A stretch of DNA of 64,000 nt, taken from the NCBI GenBank assembly GCA_011032825.1, contig JAADJZ010000026.1, positions 310,001 through 374,000 of the forward strand. Reading direction: 5' to 3'. Below are positions 11,341 through 23,559 of this stretch, piece by piece. This DNA comes from Massariosphaeria phaeospora. Its lineage: Eukaryota; Ascomycota; Dothideomycetes; Pleosporales. The translations under genes were made by a program, and so were the position numbers. Below the pieces are notes generated by a model. That model searched no databases, was not told where the DNA came from, and saw only the letters and a program-made list of their open reading frames with translations. Positions within the stretch are counted from its first letter, which is position 1, and each line of letters begins with the position of its first letter.

Positions 11341-12343
11341 TCACTTCCGGAATAGACTACCCTGGCTATCCATCAAAGGATTCGGCTGGAATTCCAGCTC
11401 CCCGTCAAAGAGTGGCCTGGTATCGTCGTCGACTCTGCTCGGTGGCATCCTAACCTCCCCCCGTGCGATCTCCACGGTGCTCATGACGGGCAGCATCAAC
11501 AGGAGCAACGGCACAAGCTGCCCGAAACTCCAGTCCTTCTCGCCTAAGCCCACCAATTTGACGCTCTCGGGCGGAGTGCCGAAGGCCTGCGACTCCATCA
11601 CTACGCGGACGGTAGCGCCGATACCCGACGCGATGAGCATGAGCAACCCGACGACTTGCACGGACTTGATCCAGCGCGGGTGTTGCCGATAGTGCAGGTA
11701 CCAGGTGGAACCGATGAAGATGATCACTTGGCCCGCGATGACAGCGATGGTACCAGCGATGGCGAGGGCAGCGTTCGAAGAATGGCCACGGGATTCAACA
11801 GTCCAGACACATGCGATAGGGAGGCGGGGCTCGAGGTTCTTCATGACAGATTGCAAGATGAAGATACCGGACAGGATGCCAAGGAACAGATTGACAAGCA
11901 TGAGGAACTGGCGCAGCCAGCGGAGGACCCAGTCGCGCTTGAAGTCGTTGACGAGAGCGAGGAGAGTGGAAAGGTTGGTTGCGGTGGAAAGGAGAGAGAG
12001 CAGCCAGATGATGAAGAAATGGTACGGCACCATAGTCTTCATCTTGGCGAGGCCTACGGATTGAATGCCGATTCCTGTGAGGATTTGCTGGTCGGAGAAA
12101 GAGAGGAGCAGCTTGCGGGCTATGGGCGCGGAGGTGGACTTGCGTAGACCGAGGAGGATAATGATTGCGGAGAGGAGAAGCGAGAGACAGTTGGTTACTA
12201 TGAAGGAGAGGAGGACCTGTTGTACATCAGTTACTCGCTGTTTGTATATTGAAGAAAGGTGTTGAACATACGCCAGGTCCTGCTACACCTGCATCTGTCG
12301 GCGTCGAATCCGGCACCACCGAACAGTTCGCGTTAAACTCCAT
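11341..12343 (-). CDS. Fungal multi-pass membrane protein of unknown function
   Basis: Two exons, 12343-12272 and 12216-11341, give 315 residues. The ATG at 12343 is preferred because splicing links an N-terminal segment NCSVVPDSTPTDAGVAGPGV to the first membrane helix. This matches a fungal family whose members start with a non-membrane N-terminus and a P-D/N-x-x-GxGV signature, followed by FSDQQILTGIGIQ. I see about seven hydrophobic segments (LLSFIVTNCLSLLLSAIIIL, then six more up to LVPLLLLMLPVM) and a short polar C-terminus. The seven-helix layout is receptor-like, but no function is established and I assign none. The gene is on the same strand as the RNase H gene, 616 bases apart. Confidence 0.75.
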
Positions 12344-13664
12344 TGTCGCAATTCATGCACGACTCCGTCAGATGCGTCAAAAGAGAAATATCCGGCTATT
12401 TCTTATCTCCGGATGCGCAGTTCAGGGTCTCTTAACGTCAAGGAAAAGAGAAAGGAAAAGGAGTGCGGTGAAAGCCAAATCGCAAAACTGCGAAACGAGG
12501 TGAGGTCTAGTCAAGAATGCGGCCCGTTTGGAACCTAAGACCGTTTGGTCCCTGAAACGCACAGCCTTATCTGACATCATCAAATGCCGATGTCTAATTT
12601 TAGCGCGTGGAATGTGCGCCAATCGTTGCACTTTGCCCGCGTCCGCTGGAACAACTCTTGTGGCGCAGCGCTTAACATTCACAGTTGCGATGCAGCGACG
12701 TATCCTACCATCAGCTGCGAGTCGAATCCGCCATTCAATACTCAGTGCTTTCAGCACCTCAACAAAGGACGCTGACTTGCATAGGCTATAGGGCTGAAGT
12801 TGTCCCCTTACACCCCATACCCCGCTCGATGCCCCACATCCCACATCCTCTAAATGAAGCGGAGGCGAGCGCAGGACGGCTGCTCACTGAAGTCCACTCT
12901 CCAACACGCCACAATCGACAGGTGTGTTCGCAGGAACATCGGCACAAAGGATATATACGCTCTAGAATACCGGGAAAGGACCAACCCCATGAAATCGACA
13001 TTGCCTAGATTACATCTGAGTGCAATCTTACCGGGAAATAGCAGTACCGCGATCGCTCAAAATGCATGGACTCTGGATAAGGCCAAGGATATCTAATTGA
13101 ACTGTAGAGCCCGTCTACTCTCACTTCGCCCTGAAACATACCGGATTTGAGATAACAGCGCCTAGATATACAGATTTAAGACGAACTTGAACGATACGCC
13201 TCGTCCTTTATACGGTAGTTTGCAGCTCTAACGGCATCTCATGATGGTTCTTGATCGGTGTCTGTTGAGTTGCTGATTCTGCAAGCCACTCGCCACCGAC
13301 CATTTACCCGCATGTATGTAAGATCTGATATAACCACAGACTTCCAACAGGCTGGAGCCGATACATGGCAAGGGTGAACCACGACTACTTGAGTGGACAT
13401 CTGTTCTGGATCTCTGCATGGAATGCTCGGCACTTTCGTTTACAGAACGTATATCCGCGGCACAAGCTGGCATTGGACAGTTAGGCATCGTAGGATTAAG
13501 CTGCAGGGCAATTCGATGATTGAGACCCCTCGCCATGTCAAGAACCGTCGCAGCAAGAACGCAAGGGTATATGTGAATTAGCGCAGAGAGTCCCCGATAA
13601 GTACAGCTCCAGTTCCAGAGTTCTCGTGGCAAGTTCTTCTCCACATCTCGTTCAACTTCTAGAC
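12344..13664. other. Gene-free intergenic stretch (1.3 kb)
   Basis: This is the shared upstream region of the membrane-protein gene (minus) and the FAD oxidase gene (plus). Open frames on both strands are short, overlapping and lack recognisable domains. No repeat or RNA gene stands out. Confidence 0.5.
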
Positions 13665-15598
13665 ATGGTCAAAATGGTGCAACCTTCCTTTGTCTTTTCG
13701 GTCCTTTCAATCGTGGGGTGCGCCGTCGCTGCTTCGTGGATTGGCGAAACTAAAGAGGTGGACGGTGTCGCTTACCAGTGCAAATGTTATCAAGACAATG
13801 CTTGTTGGCCCAAAGGAACCGATTGGACTGCTTTGAACAAGACAGTGGGTGGTGCTCTCGAGATCGCTCTCCCTCCAGCAGCTGCATGTCATAATAGGGT
13901 TGGGAACCTATCAACGAACGTCTACAATCAACAAGAGTGCGCTGAAGTACAATCGAAATGGACGGATGAGCAATGGCTGTAAGGAGTGAGATTGAGAAAA
14001 TTGGAAAGCCCCCTTTGCTAATGACCTTAGAACGGACCATCCAGTTGCCAACCTTTGGCCCTTATACACCAATAACACTTGCTTGCCGTCTAACGACCCA
14101 AATACCCCTTGCACACGGGGTTTCTACGGTAGTTATGTGATACTTGCAACCACGAAGGCCCATATCAAGGCAGGTGTCGACTTTGCGAGGGAGCACAACC
14201 TGCGGCTTCTCATTCGAAACACTGGTCACGACTTCATGGGTCGAAGCGCTGGATATGGAAGTCTGATCATCAATACCCACAGCTTTAAAGAGGCGACATT
14301 TGCGAAGAAATACGATGGGCCTGGGAAATGGACTGGTAGCGCTGCTACTGTCGGGGCGGGTGTTCAAGGACGCGAATTGTACCGTCAGGCTTTTGCTCAG
14401 GATCCGAAGGTCGTAATCGTCGGAGGAGAGTGTCCGGTAAGCACAAACGATCGCTCAGAGAATTGTGGCTGACTTAGGATAGACTGTTGGCTGGGCTGGT
14501 GGTTATATTCAAGGTGGTGGGCATGGGCCCTTGACTTCAGTTTACGGAATGGGCGCTGATAACGTACTCTCTTTCGACGTCGTCACCGCCACCGGCGAGT
14601 ATGTGACAGCAAACGCGGACGAGAATGCGGATCTGTTTTGGGCGCTGAAGGGAGGTGGACCATCAACATTCGCGGTTGTGACCTCCATTACTGTCAAAAC
14701 CTTCCCGGAAGTTCCCACTGCTGGCACCATTCTCAACATCAACACCACTCATACTAACGATACTGCCGTGTTTGATGAGGGCTTTCGCATTTTTCACAAC
14801 TTGTCTAATCACTACACTGACAATGGAATGTTCGTTTACTTCGAACTCAACCTCGGCCGCCTTCACGTCGCTCCTTTGGTGGGCCCCAGGATGGACGAGG
14901 CGAAACTCAAGCAGGTATTGAAACCACTCTTTGACCAGCTGGACGCCGCCAAAATCCCATACGACGCATATACGCGCGCGTTCCCCACCTTCTTCGAATT
15001 CTACATGGACATGTTCGAGGACGAGATGCCTCAACAGAACTCCATCGTCGGCGGCCGAATGTTCAGCCAGAAGGATATCGCCGAGAATGGTGACCAGGTC
15101 GCGAAGGCACTGCTGTTCGCCAGTCAACCCACAAACGATACTTTCGGCTTCTCCGTCGGTCACATCGTCAATCCTGGACACGGGGTCCCTGTCGTGGACA
15201 ATGCGATCCATCCGAAATGGCGCAATTCGAGCAGTTTCGTCATCACGAACCTGATTATGAACGGCGACGAGAGCTGGGAGATGAAGGAGCTCAGGGCCGA
15301 CCAGCAAACCAACATTGTCGGAAAGGCGCTGAGAGAAGCTGGGCCAGACGGGGCTTCCTATGTAAATGAGGTGAGTCTTGGAGTATAGGTCCGATATTTA
15401 TAACCATGCTGACAAAATTACCAGGGAGACCTTAACGAACCGAACTGGCAGGAGTCGTACTGGGGATCAAACTACCCCAAGCTCTTGCAGCTCCGCAAGA
15501 AATGGGATCCGGAAGGCGTCTTCTACGCTCAGACGACACCTGGCACGGAAGACTGGAGTGTGATTGACTACGGCACGAAACTTTGCAGGAAAGTATAA
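13665..15598 (+). CDS. Secreted FAD-linked oxidase, BBE/isoamyl-alcohol-oxidase type
   Basis: Four exons, 13665-13978, 14031-14436, 14483-15370 and 15425-15598, encode 593 residues. A signal peptide (about residues 1-26, core FVFSVLSIVGCAVAA) leads into a Cys-rich CKCYQDNACWP segment typical of fungal isoamyl alcohol oxidase relatives. The PCMH FAD domain follows. Both covalent flavin sites of the berberine-bridge family are present: His171 in RNTGHDF and Cys239 in GGECPTVGWAGG. Cys239 sits at the end of exon 2, so the join there is well supported. The C-terminal BBE motif LNEPNWQESYWGSNYPKLL needs the last splice. It oxidises an alcohol or similar small substrate outside the cell; the substrate is not predictable. 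An in-frame second ATG at 13674 is an alternative start. The gene is solitary, not in a cluster. Confidence 0.92.
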
Positions 15599-16453
15599 GT
15601 TGCTTTCCTCTTCTCATACTCGGCCCATGGTTTCTCCGAAAAACCTCATAAGATTGCCCAGAAATCGGCTTCGCAGCCTCCGGGCCCGAGGCCCCGAGTA
15701 CCTACTCCGTACGTTTCTCGAACATTGCGTGGATAGATAAAGAGGCGTACAAATGTGGGGTCGGTGGCGTCTTCGTTTGTATCAGCCAAGAAAATTTGAA
15801 CGATTCCGCCTATGATAATCCTCCGGCATGCTTTAATTCTCCTCATGCGCGCCGGCATGGCCAATGATACAAGATCGATGACATTGAGACACAGACATTA
15901 GCTTCTTTCTCGATATTGCTTGGATGCGCAGGTACCCTTCAATCGAGATTTTCTTGCTTCAGATAACAAGTGCAGCTTCGACAGTGCTACAACGGACCTT
16001 TGCATGTAGCAAGAACAAGCACGGTAGAGGATAGATGGTGGGCTGAGCTGCATCCTCAAACACTAACAGGTGAAACATGACGCTTTTGCCTTGGCTTTCG
16101 CTCAAACAAACTCAATAACGCCCCCGTCGCTCTGGCTTGCAGTATTTAGCGTGTGTAGCCAATCTACCCGGATCAGAATGGCCCACATCTTGCATTAAGG
16201 CGCTCTTACCTTGCATATGACGCCACACTTTTTGTGTTTCTGGAGCGAGCACCTATCGCAGCGTGCGCACGCCTCTCGTACAATATATGAAGAAATACCG
16301 GTGTCTCCCGGTACACTCTTATTTATCAGGTAGACGCCCACTCCTCTCCTGCTGCCCCGTAGTCTCCACTTGTACCGTCTTGTCGGGTCTTACTTGACGG
16401 TACCAACATACTAGTGTATTTGTCCGGGTTGTCGCTTGTACCCTATTATCACG
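15599..16453. other. Gene-free intergenic stretch (0.85 kb)
   Basis: This is the 3' flank of the oxidase and the upstream region of the Pth11-like gene, which lie on the same strand. I see no coding signal, repeat or RNA gene. Confidence 0.5.
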
Positions 16454-17808
16454 ATGACTGTGCAACCGACTGGACCAGGTCTTGCGGCGTTCATTGTTAT
16501 CATTGCTTTGTTAGTACTCGCGACGATTGCTGTCTTCCTCAGAGTCTGGGCGCGGTACGTAACTAAGGCGGCGGGACTCGATGATTATCTTATGTTTTTC
16601 GGTATGTCGCCTCTGATGTACACCCCATGACTGAAGACTTTGCTGACTGTACTTCTACTGTTAGGATGGGTGAGTTTGAATTCGCCCAGAGACAATCATG
16701 GCTAACAAAGCTATGAGATGGTCGAGTTCTTGTCTGCATCAGCGACACTTATTGCCGTCTCCAATGGCCTAGGGACGCACGCATGGCATCTCGATCAATA
16801 CCAAATGCAACAAGTGCTGAGATGGATTTTTTTCTCTGGCCTGCTCTACGCTATAGCGACAGCAGCTGTCAAGGCTTCTATTTGCGTGCTTTTACTTCGC
16901 ATTACTATCCATCAACGGATTTATCAGTGGATACTCTACAGCATAATATTCGTTGCTGTCGCCAGCGCAATAACTGGTATGATTGCCACCTTAACAGCCT
17001 GTAAACCAATTGCAGCAAACTGGGACCATAGCAAAGGAAATTGCGACGGGCAGTCCGTTGGTCAGATCGTGCAATACGTCTTCGGTGCTGTCTGCATCGC
17101 CATAGACGTAGCCTGCGCTAGTCTTCCAGTATTCATTCTATGGAGCGTTCAGCTTTCGAAAGACACGAAGAAATATATTGCAGGCATTCTTGGGCTGGGT
17201 GTATTGTACGTCCGTAATACCTCAGTCGACCTCGCGATAACCGGTCTACAGTGCCTCGATAGCGACCATCGTCCGTATGAAGTACGAAATCCCGGTCCAC
17301 AGATACCCCTTTTGGACAGTTACTCACCGGATACTCTAGATACGTTACCACCTATATTGACCCAGTCGACTTCGTCTACTGTAAGTGAGTTCCTATTTGA
17401 AAGAATACTTGGTTTCTTACTTTTGCCAAATTGGCTGACGTGCTAGCCGCGCTATTCCCTATCATGTGGTCTGCGATCGAAAACCTCGTCGGCATCCTTG
17501 CTGGCTGCATTGCAACCATGCGGCCAGTCCTCCGTGTCTTTGGCATCCGCAGCGACTCGGAGGGTCCCAGTGCCTCAAAGCCTAGTCTCGGACTCCCATT
17601 GCACTCACTCAAGTCTAACAAAAGGTCGGACGGCTCGAAAATAGATAAAACTTACCAGATCATCGTCGAACCAGAAGGGGGAAGGAAAGAAGACGGGGAT
17701 GCCAGTGACCACGGGAGTCAGAGGAGGATTCTGGAAGATGGAGAGTTACCCACCATCGACAAGGAGAGCGAGGTAGACGTCAAGAGTGTGTCTCAGGACC
17801 ACGCGTGA
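16454..17808 (+). CDS. Pth11-like / fungal rhodopsin-like integral membrane protein
   Basis: Six exons, 16454-16601, 16665-16669, 16718-17205, 17252-17281, 17340-17380 and 17447-17808, give 357 residues. Exon 2 is just five bases (GATGG); it joins FFG to WMVEF and gives the family's usual 23-residue gap between the DD and the GLG motif. The 30- and 41-base exons restore SIATIVRMKYVTTYIDPVDF. Family landmarks are AGLDDYLM, NGLGTHAWHL, TACKPIAANWD and VGILAGCIATMRP, spread over seven membrane helices. The polar C-terminal tail (about 90 residues) is probably cytoplasmic. Relatives include the Magnaporthe surface sensor Pth11, but no CFEM domain is seen and the ligand is unknown. Start ATG is used rather than a TTG 18 bases upstream. 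A frameshift was considered and rejected once the introns were placed. Confidence 0.85.
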
Positions 17809-18542
17809 AGGTTGTCTCTCCAATAGTTCCGTTCGGGGGTGACGAGGGTGTGTAAGGTTCTGCTCTGGTCTGTCTTTTCCACGACGTACTTCATTTCTAT
17901 ACAGAGTGACAGCTCCGAGGAGCGATCTCCGTGCAGATGGAAGGAGATAGAGGAAGGGTCAAACTACCATCGGCAATCCCAAATATATCAATGTCGCACC
18001 GATCGTCTTCAATTATAGCCATTCGTCTACAAGTGACTTAGCGCATGGATGGAGCGACAGCTAAGCCTGAGATTCCTCTTGTGTGCATGAACTGCCCTTT
18101 CTCTGGTGGTGCAGCTTGAATTGTCGCGATGCAAGACTACAAACAGACATGGTGGTGATGTCAATGTCGCACTAACGCTAGATACGGATTGGGCCTAGCG
18201 TAGAACCTTGAAATGATGCTCTTCACAAGCCAGTCCATCTCCCTCAACGCGTTCCGCTTCGATCTCCGCCGCCGCCGTCTCCTTGTGCCACATCGCACTG
18301 CATTCGCTTCGGACCCCCATCTATCCACGACTCCCGCCGGCTTGGCTCTCTTGATGCGAAGCCCGCTCTCTCTACGGCCGTCCCTGTGCCCTCCGCACCC
18401 GTTCCACCCTTAGCAATCGCAACGGGCCTATCTACAGTCAAATCCGATTCACCAATTAGAGCCGGTCCCTCCGGCCTATCCTGCAGGGGCGCATGGTCCT
18501 TGCCCATCGAACCCTCCACGATCAGCTTTCAATGTCGATTGA
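17809..18542. other. Gene-free stretch, probable leader of VPS9 gene
   Basis: About 730 bases between two plus-strand genes. The right half is rich in C and T with short frames, consistent with promoter and leader of the next gene. An ATG frame at 18213 ends quickly and shows no family signature. Confidence 0.45.
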
Positions 18543-21500
18543 ATGCCTCCCGTGCTGAATCCCTTCCTGCGGGCCTTCTTCCGGAGCACTCTCCCCAGCC
18601 AGTGTTCGCCAGTCCAGCACCACGTGAGCGCCAGCCTCTAACTCCCTCCTTGAACAGTAGCTGACTTTGCGCGTTCGACTTCAGGTCCTCCTTGTTCCGA
18701 CGACCGAGGTGCTGCTGACCTCCCGCGACCGCGACACGAATGCGTCGTACGCCGACCTCAGTGGCTCCGAGGAATTCCTAGCCAGCCATGTCCTGCGCAT
18801 TCCCGGCGGCGTGGGCCCCAACAACCAAGTCAAAGACGGACCTGGGTTTCGAGAGACGCGGGGGAAGGCGAAGCAGTACTCGACAGCAAACGGACGCACG
18901 GTGATAATCAAAGATGCCTTTGTGTACAGCAACAAGGGTGCGTCAATGTGGCGCGGTGCTGTGGATGCGGTGCGCTGACAAGACGTAGGCTTCAAGACGT
19001 TGAATCAGGCACAGCTGCTGAACGACACCATCTTCCACCCCGATGCCTTCGACGCTCAGCCCTGGCTTGTCTACTTCATATCGCGGCCGCTCATTGGCAC
19101 GTTTGAGGCGACTCCGATAATCCCAGCCGCTTTGCCAGGCACAACTGATAATGGACCATCAAGCCTGGCCCCCGCCACTTCTGCGAGCGGGCCGAGCTCC
19201 TCCATGCCGCGGAAGAAGGAGGTCAAATCGTTTGGGGATCTGCTGAACAACTTCCCCATGATAGCACGACAGATGCAACCGGGATTGGAAAGGTTGTTCA
19301 AAGAGTTCGGGAAGGAGCTTGAGAAGCCTCTCCCTTCAACACCCTCGCAAAGCTCACAGCGCGCATCAGTCAAATCTCGCAGACGTGGCTCTGCCTCCTC
19401 GGCAGAAAGCATGCCTTTATCGTTACACAGTAGCATGTCACAAGGGCCAAATGGATTCGTTTCGACACTTGAGATCGGCGACGACGAAGATCTGATGCGA
19501 CGTGCTTTGGAAACGGCAGTAACCGCTGCGATTGATCTGTTCCAGATGGTGGACAAGCAGCAATTGTCCCTCCTCGGTGCGACAACTGACCTGACTGGTC
19601 CGATTGTGGAGCGCATGATCGAACGGTACATCGCTGAACAGGTCCATCACACCATCTTATTTCCGCGGGTATGCTCGATCCGGCGCTTTGACGATGTGGA
19701 GCTCGCCGGCCGAATACGACAGATGGTAGATGTAGATATATCCCAGGTTGGTATTGATATCGGTAGCGGACGAAAAGGCAAACAAGAACTCGCTATACGC
19801 TTGTCCAAAGCCGTGGATATATTCAAGAAGATGGGTGTTGCTGGAAGCCCGCAGGAGATGCTCGAAATACTTCTTGCAGTCCAAAAACACATCACGATGC
19901 CCGACACGAGTTCTGATACAACTAGCGTCCGCACAATGACAGCTGCGGATGGGGCAACGTACTCTGAAAAGCAGGATCATCTGCTCACTATCAATGCCGA
20001 CACTCTTGTTTCGTTATTATTAGTGGTTGTAATCCGTTCTCCAGTACGGCATTTACAAGCCCGATTATCTTATATGCGTCATTTCATCTTCATCGACGAG
20101 GTAGAAAACGGAGAGATGGGATATGCGCTCAGTACTTTTGAAGCGGTGCTGTCGTATCTGGCAAGAGATTCCGCAGGGCTACGCAAAGCAAGTCGAAGAA
20201 ACAGAACGTTGTGGCAAGCAATCAAGACAGGTGATATTGCAACAATGCAAGGTGTGCTGGAGCCCGGTAGATCTTTCCATGAAGATGTCGAAGATGGTTC
20301 CGAGGGAGATGACATGATCTGTCAGAGACCTCGACCTGTTAGGTTCGCAGTTAGTGAATCTGACCTATCTTCCTTGGCAGGAGCCACCATCAATGGCGAT
20401 AGTGAGCCGCATTGGGAAAGACGATCCTCTTCGAGTAATAGGCGGAAGGGTGAGGATGGACCTCTTGCTCATATATTCCCATTTCAGCGGGCTCCGACAC
20501 CACCCCTGGACCTCCCGAAAGTGAAGAAGAGGGTGTCTATGGACACCCGCAGTATGTCCAGCTCATCGGGATATTCGTTCAGGTCCCGTACCACCATCGA
20601 CTCTCGAGGAAGCGGTATCGAAGGCGATACTTCGATCGAGAGGCTGTCTATGACGCAGGGATCTGAAGGCAATTCGGTTCTGATGATGGCCATCGAGAGC
20701 AAACAAGATAAGGCGCTGAGATATCTACTTGACCTGACTGAGTACTACTCATTAGAGTTTGTCTTCGACGACTGCAATAACGAAGGCACGACATTACTGA
20801 GTGCGGCGATACAACTCGCCCACACGAAGACAACCGATACCCTCCTCACATACATTCTTGAGAACACCTCCAACGAGGAAGAGATCAGGCGGTACTTTAT
20901 ACGACAGGACTCTAAAGGAAGATGTATGGGGCATTATTTGTTCAATCAGCCACATCTTACCGATCGGATCGGACACTTGATACCCTGGCAATTGAAGGAC
21001 AAAAATGGGCAGACGCCTATATTTGCGCTTTGCAGATCCTATGACCACGATCAATACCGCCATATGGTGGACAATGCGCTCCTAGCTGCCACGCGGGCCC
21101 AAGGGGACGGGCAACCTTTACATCTGGATGAACACATTGACAACAAGGGTAACTCCCTTCTACACATCATCAACGATCCCCAGATCGCCGCGAAGCTTCT
21201 CTATCGCTGTGATTCGGATGTAAACGGTCCAAACGACAAACAGTTTACACCTCTCATGGTGGCGAGCAAGTACGGCCGTACCGAGCTTGTTCGAGTGCTC
21301 TTTCAGGATCCTCGAGTAGACTTGTTTGCCAAGGATGTACGCGGGCTCACGGCTGTGGAACTTGCTAAAGACGACGAGGTACGCAATCGAATTGACGATC
21401 TTGTGCTCTTGTCCAATCAGCCCTCCCCTGACGGCCGTACAACGACGGTTGTACGATCCTTCTTTGTTGAAGATGGTACTATTCGGCTCGTGGTGAAATC

Positions 21501-22728
21501 CGGCGCCCCCAATGGAAATGCTACCATTACCGTCACCACATGCCGTCGCTCAGTGCAAGATTTTGAAAGTCTTGCAAAATGGCTCGCTCAAGAGCATCCC
21601 GCGTCCTGGCTCCCAGCCATCAACAACCTCTCATCACCTTTCCTCATCCCTTCGCGTCCATCGCGCTCCGTGTTACGAGATATCCAGCTTCGTCTCGATG
21701 CTTTCCTCAGAATACTACTCATACATCCCACATTTTCGACTCATGAGATGGTCTGGGAATTTTTTCTAGTCCCGGACATCGATTCTTCGATGCTTGCCGA
21801 GCGCTCGGCGCGGAAAGCCGAACTTCGCATAGAACGCGTACGGGAGGAGTACGCGCCGATCTTCGATGTCCGCGAAGTCGAGCTCTTCGTTCAACACGCA
21901 CGCGAATCCGTACGCTCGCTGCACCACGCCTCAAAATCTGTGCTCCGGCGGACAAACAAGTTACGCTCTGCGTCTTCAGACCTAGCCGACGCAGCGAAAT
22001 TGGCGAACACTGCGCTCCACTCACTCACTTATCTACCGGACAAGCATTTGAAAGCCATGGAGCGGTACACCAAGACCCTCGCCCAAAGCGAAGCAAGTCC
22101 GCTTGCGGGCTTTTACTACAGCATGCACGCCATCTCGAGCACCATTACCGCCATGCTTGCCTCTCTAAACCGCCCCTCGACCCTCATCACATCCATGTCC
22201 ACAACCCAAAAAGCTGTCGACCGCCACCACCTCTCGATTCGCCGCTCAGACCGCTGGCCCCTCGGCCTCCTCGATGACGCTCGGTCCCGCGTACAAAGAG
22301 ATGCGCAAGAGAAAATGGATAGGGCGACCGAGGAGATGACGGGCTTGGGCAGAGAATTGAGGTACACGCAGCAGGTCGTTGCGGGCGAGTTGGCGAGTTG
22401 GCAGGAGGGAAGGGTGGATATGGGCAGGCGGGCGCTGAAAGAGTTTGCGCGGAAAGTGGTTGTCACCGAGAGGGCGAGGCTGGAGAGCATGAAGAGGGCG
22501 GTCAGAGAGTTGGGCATTGGCATGGGCAAGAGTGCTAGCCAAGCGAGTGACTCTGCGGATGAGCCTGCGCAGACCAGTGTGGATGCACCGACGGTGAACG
22601 GCGGCGTTGAAGACGTTACGCACGAGCCCGAAGAGGACCTGGGTCACGGCGTGTTCAACGGAGACGTGCATGCTGCAGAGGACGAACGCCTACTTGGCGG
22701 AGCCTCGGAGGAAGACGATGGCCGGTGA
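18543..22728 (+). CDS. VPS9 domain / ankyrin repeat / PX protein
   Basis: Three exons, 18543-18623, 18685-18937 and 18989-22728, encode 1357 residues. Exon 1 supplies MPPVLNPFLRAFFRSTLPSQ; both introns are about 50-60 bases. A VPS9 exchange-factor domain ends at about residues 440-510 (NADTLVSLLLVVVIRSPVRH, FIDEVENGEMGYALSTFEAV). Such domains load GTP onto Rab5-type GTPases on endosomes. Ankyrin repeats lie at about residues 665-930 (GNSVLMMAIESKQDKALRYL, FTPLMVASKYGRTELVRVLF). A PX-like phosphoinositide-binding region follows at about 940-1045 (VQDFESLAKWLAQEHPASWL), then a long helical, BAR-like C-terminus. The order VPS9-ankyrin-PX points to endosomal targeting plus Rab activation. The protein ends with an acidic low-complexity tail. 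Function is inferred from domains. Confidence 0.88.
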
Positions 22729-23559
22729 CCCGAGCGGGGCGCATGAGTGCTATGTTGTTGTCGCTTTTCTTGTTCATATTCTGCCATGTTTGGCTTTGGA
22801 TAAACGGGGATTTGGGGGTTACGTGTGTGGGGGGTACTGGGTATACCAGATGGATGGGTTTGATCTACACGGGAGGAGGAGTTGATGGGCGTTTTTAGTA
22901 TTGATGTTTGTTTCGTGGGAGGGGAGAGAGGGAGGGGAGAGAGAAGGAAGCAGAAATGGTAATTAGATAATTTAATTTGTGCGCGCAAGTGTGTGGCAAG
23001 TGAGTTGGTGAGCTAGTTTCTGAATAAATAGGTTCGTTCCTGTGCACATATTATTACTAGATGGCAGTCCTCTTTGCGCAAACAGGACAGGGTCTCCGGA
23101 GCTGACCAAGGCTGAACATACACACACTAGATACAACTCTTTACCTAGAGTACTATCTATGTATCACTTAGATTTCCTCTTTTATATGGTAGAATCAAGT
23201 TGACGCTGTATATAAAACTGTAGCTTTCTATCGACATATTGCTGCGTTGGATAATCCTGCTGGAGGCGTTCGGATTCGTGTCCTTGGTTCCAGAGATTAT
23301 GTTTTTGTAAGAGGCAGGCGCATGTATTTGGCTACCTTCACGACGAGAAACGAATAAATAGCCACAACCAGAAGGGACAGACATGTATATTATTTATAAT
23401 CGATTGCCTATTAGTTTTCTTGTGATCGTTCGGGCCTTTGGGGCCATCACAGATAGGAAGGAAGCTTCTAAGTACACTCAAACGCCGCGATATCCAAAGG
23501 GTTCCATCATACACTCCCGTCTCCGCTTGCTCGTCGTACATTGCTTTGCGCAGCTCAGC
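22729..23559. other. Convergent 3' regions
   Basis: Two genes end here tail to tail. The sequence is AT-richer with a purine-rich GGGAGAGAGAGG-like tract near 22918-22950. No coding signal. Confidence 0.5.

Noticed and set aside
17275..17338. Apparent frameshift in the Pth11-like gene
   Set aside because: An intron from 17282 to 17339 with a GTACGA donor and CTAG acceptor restores the conserved reading VRMKYVTTYIDPVDF.
2047..17808. Secondary-metabolite cluster around the transporter, oxidase and Pth11-like genes
   Set aside because: Transporter and oxidase are 10 kb apart with housekeeping genes between; no synthase or cyclase is present.
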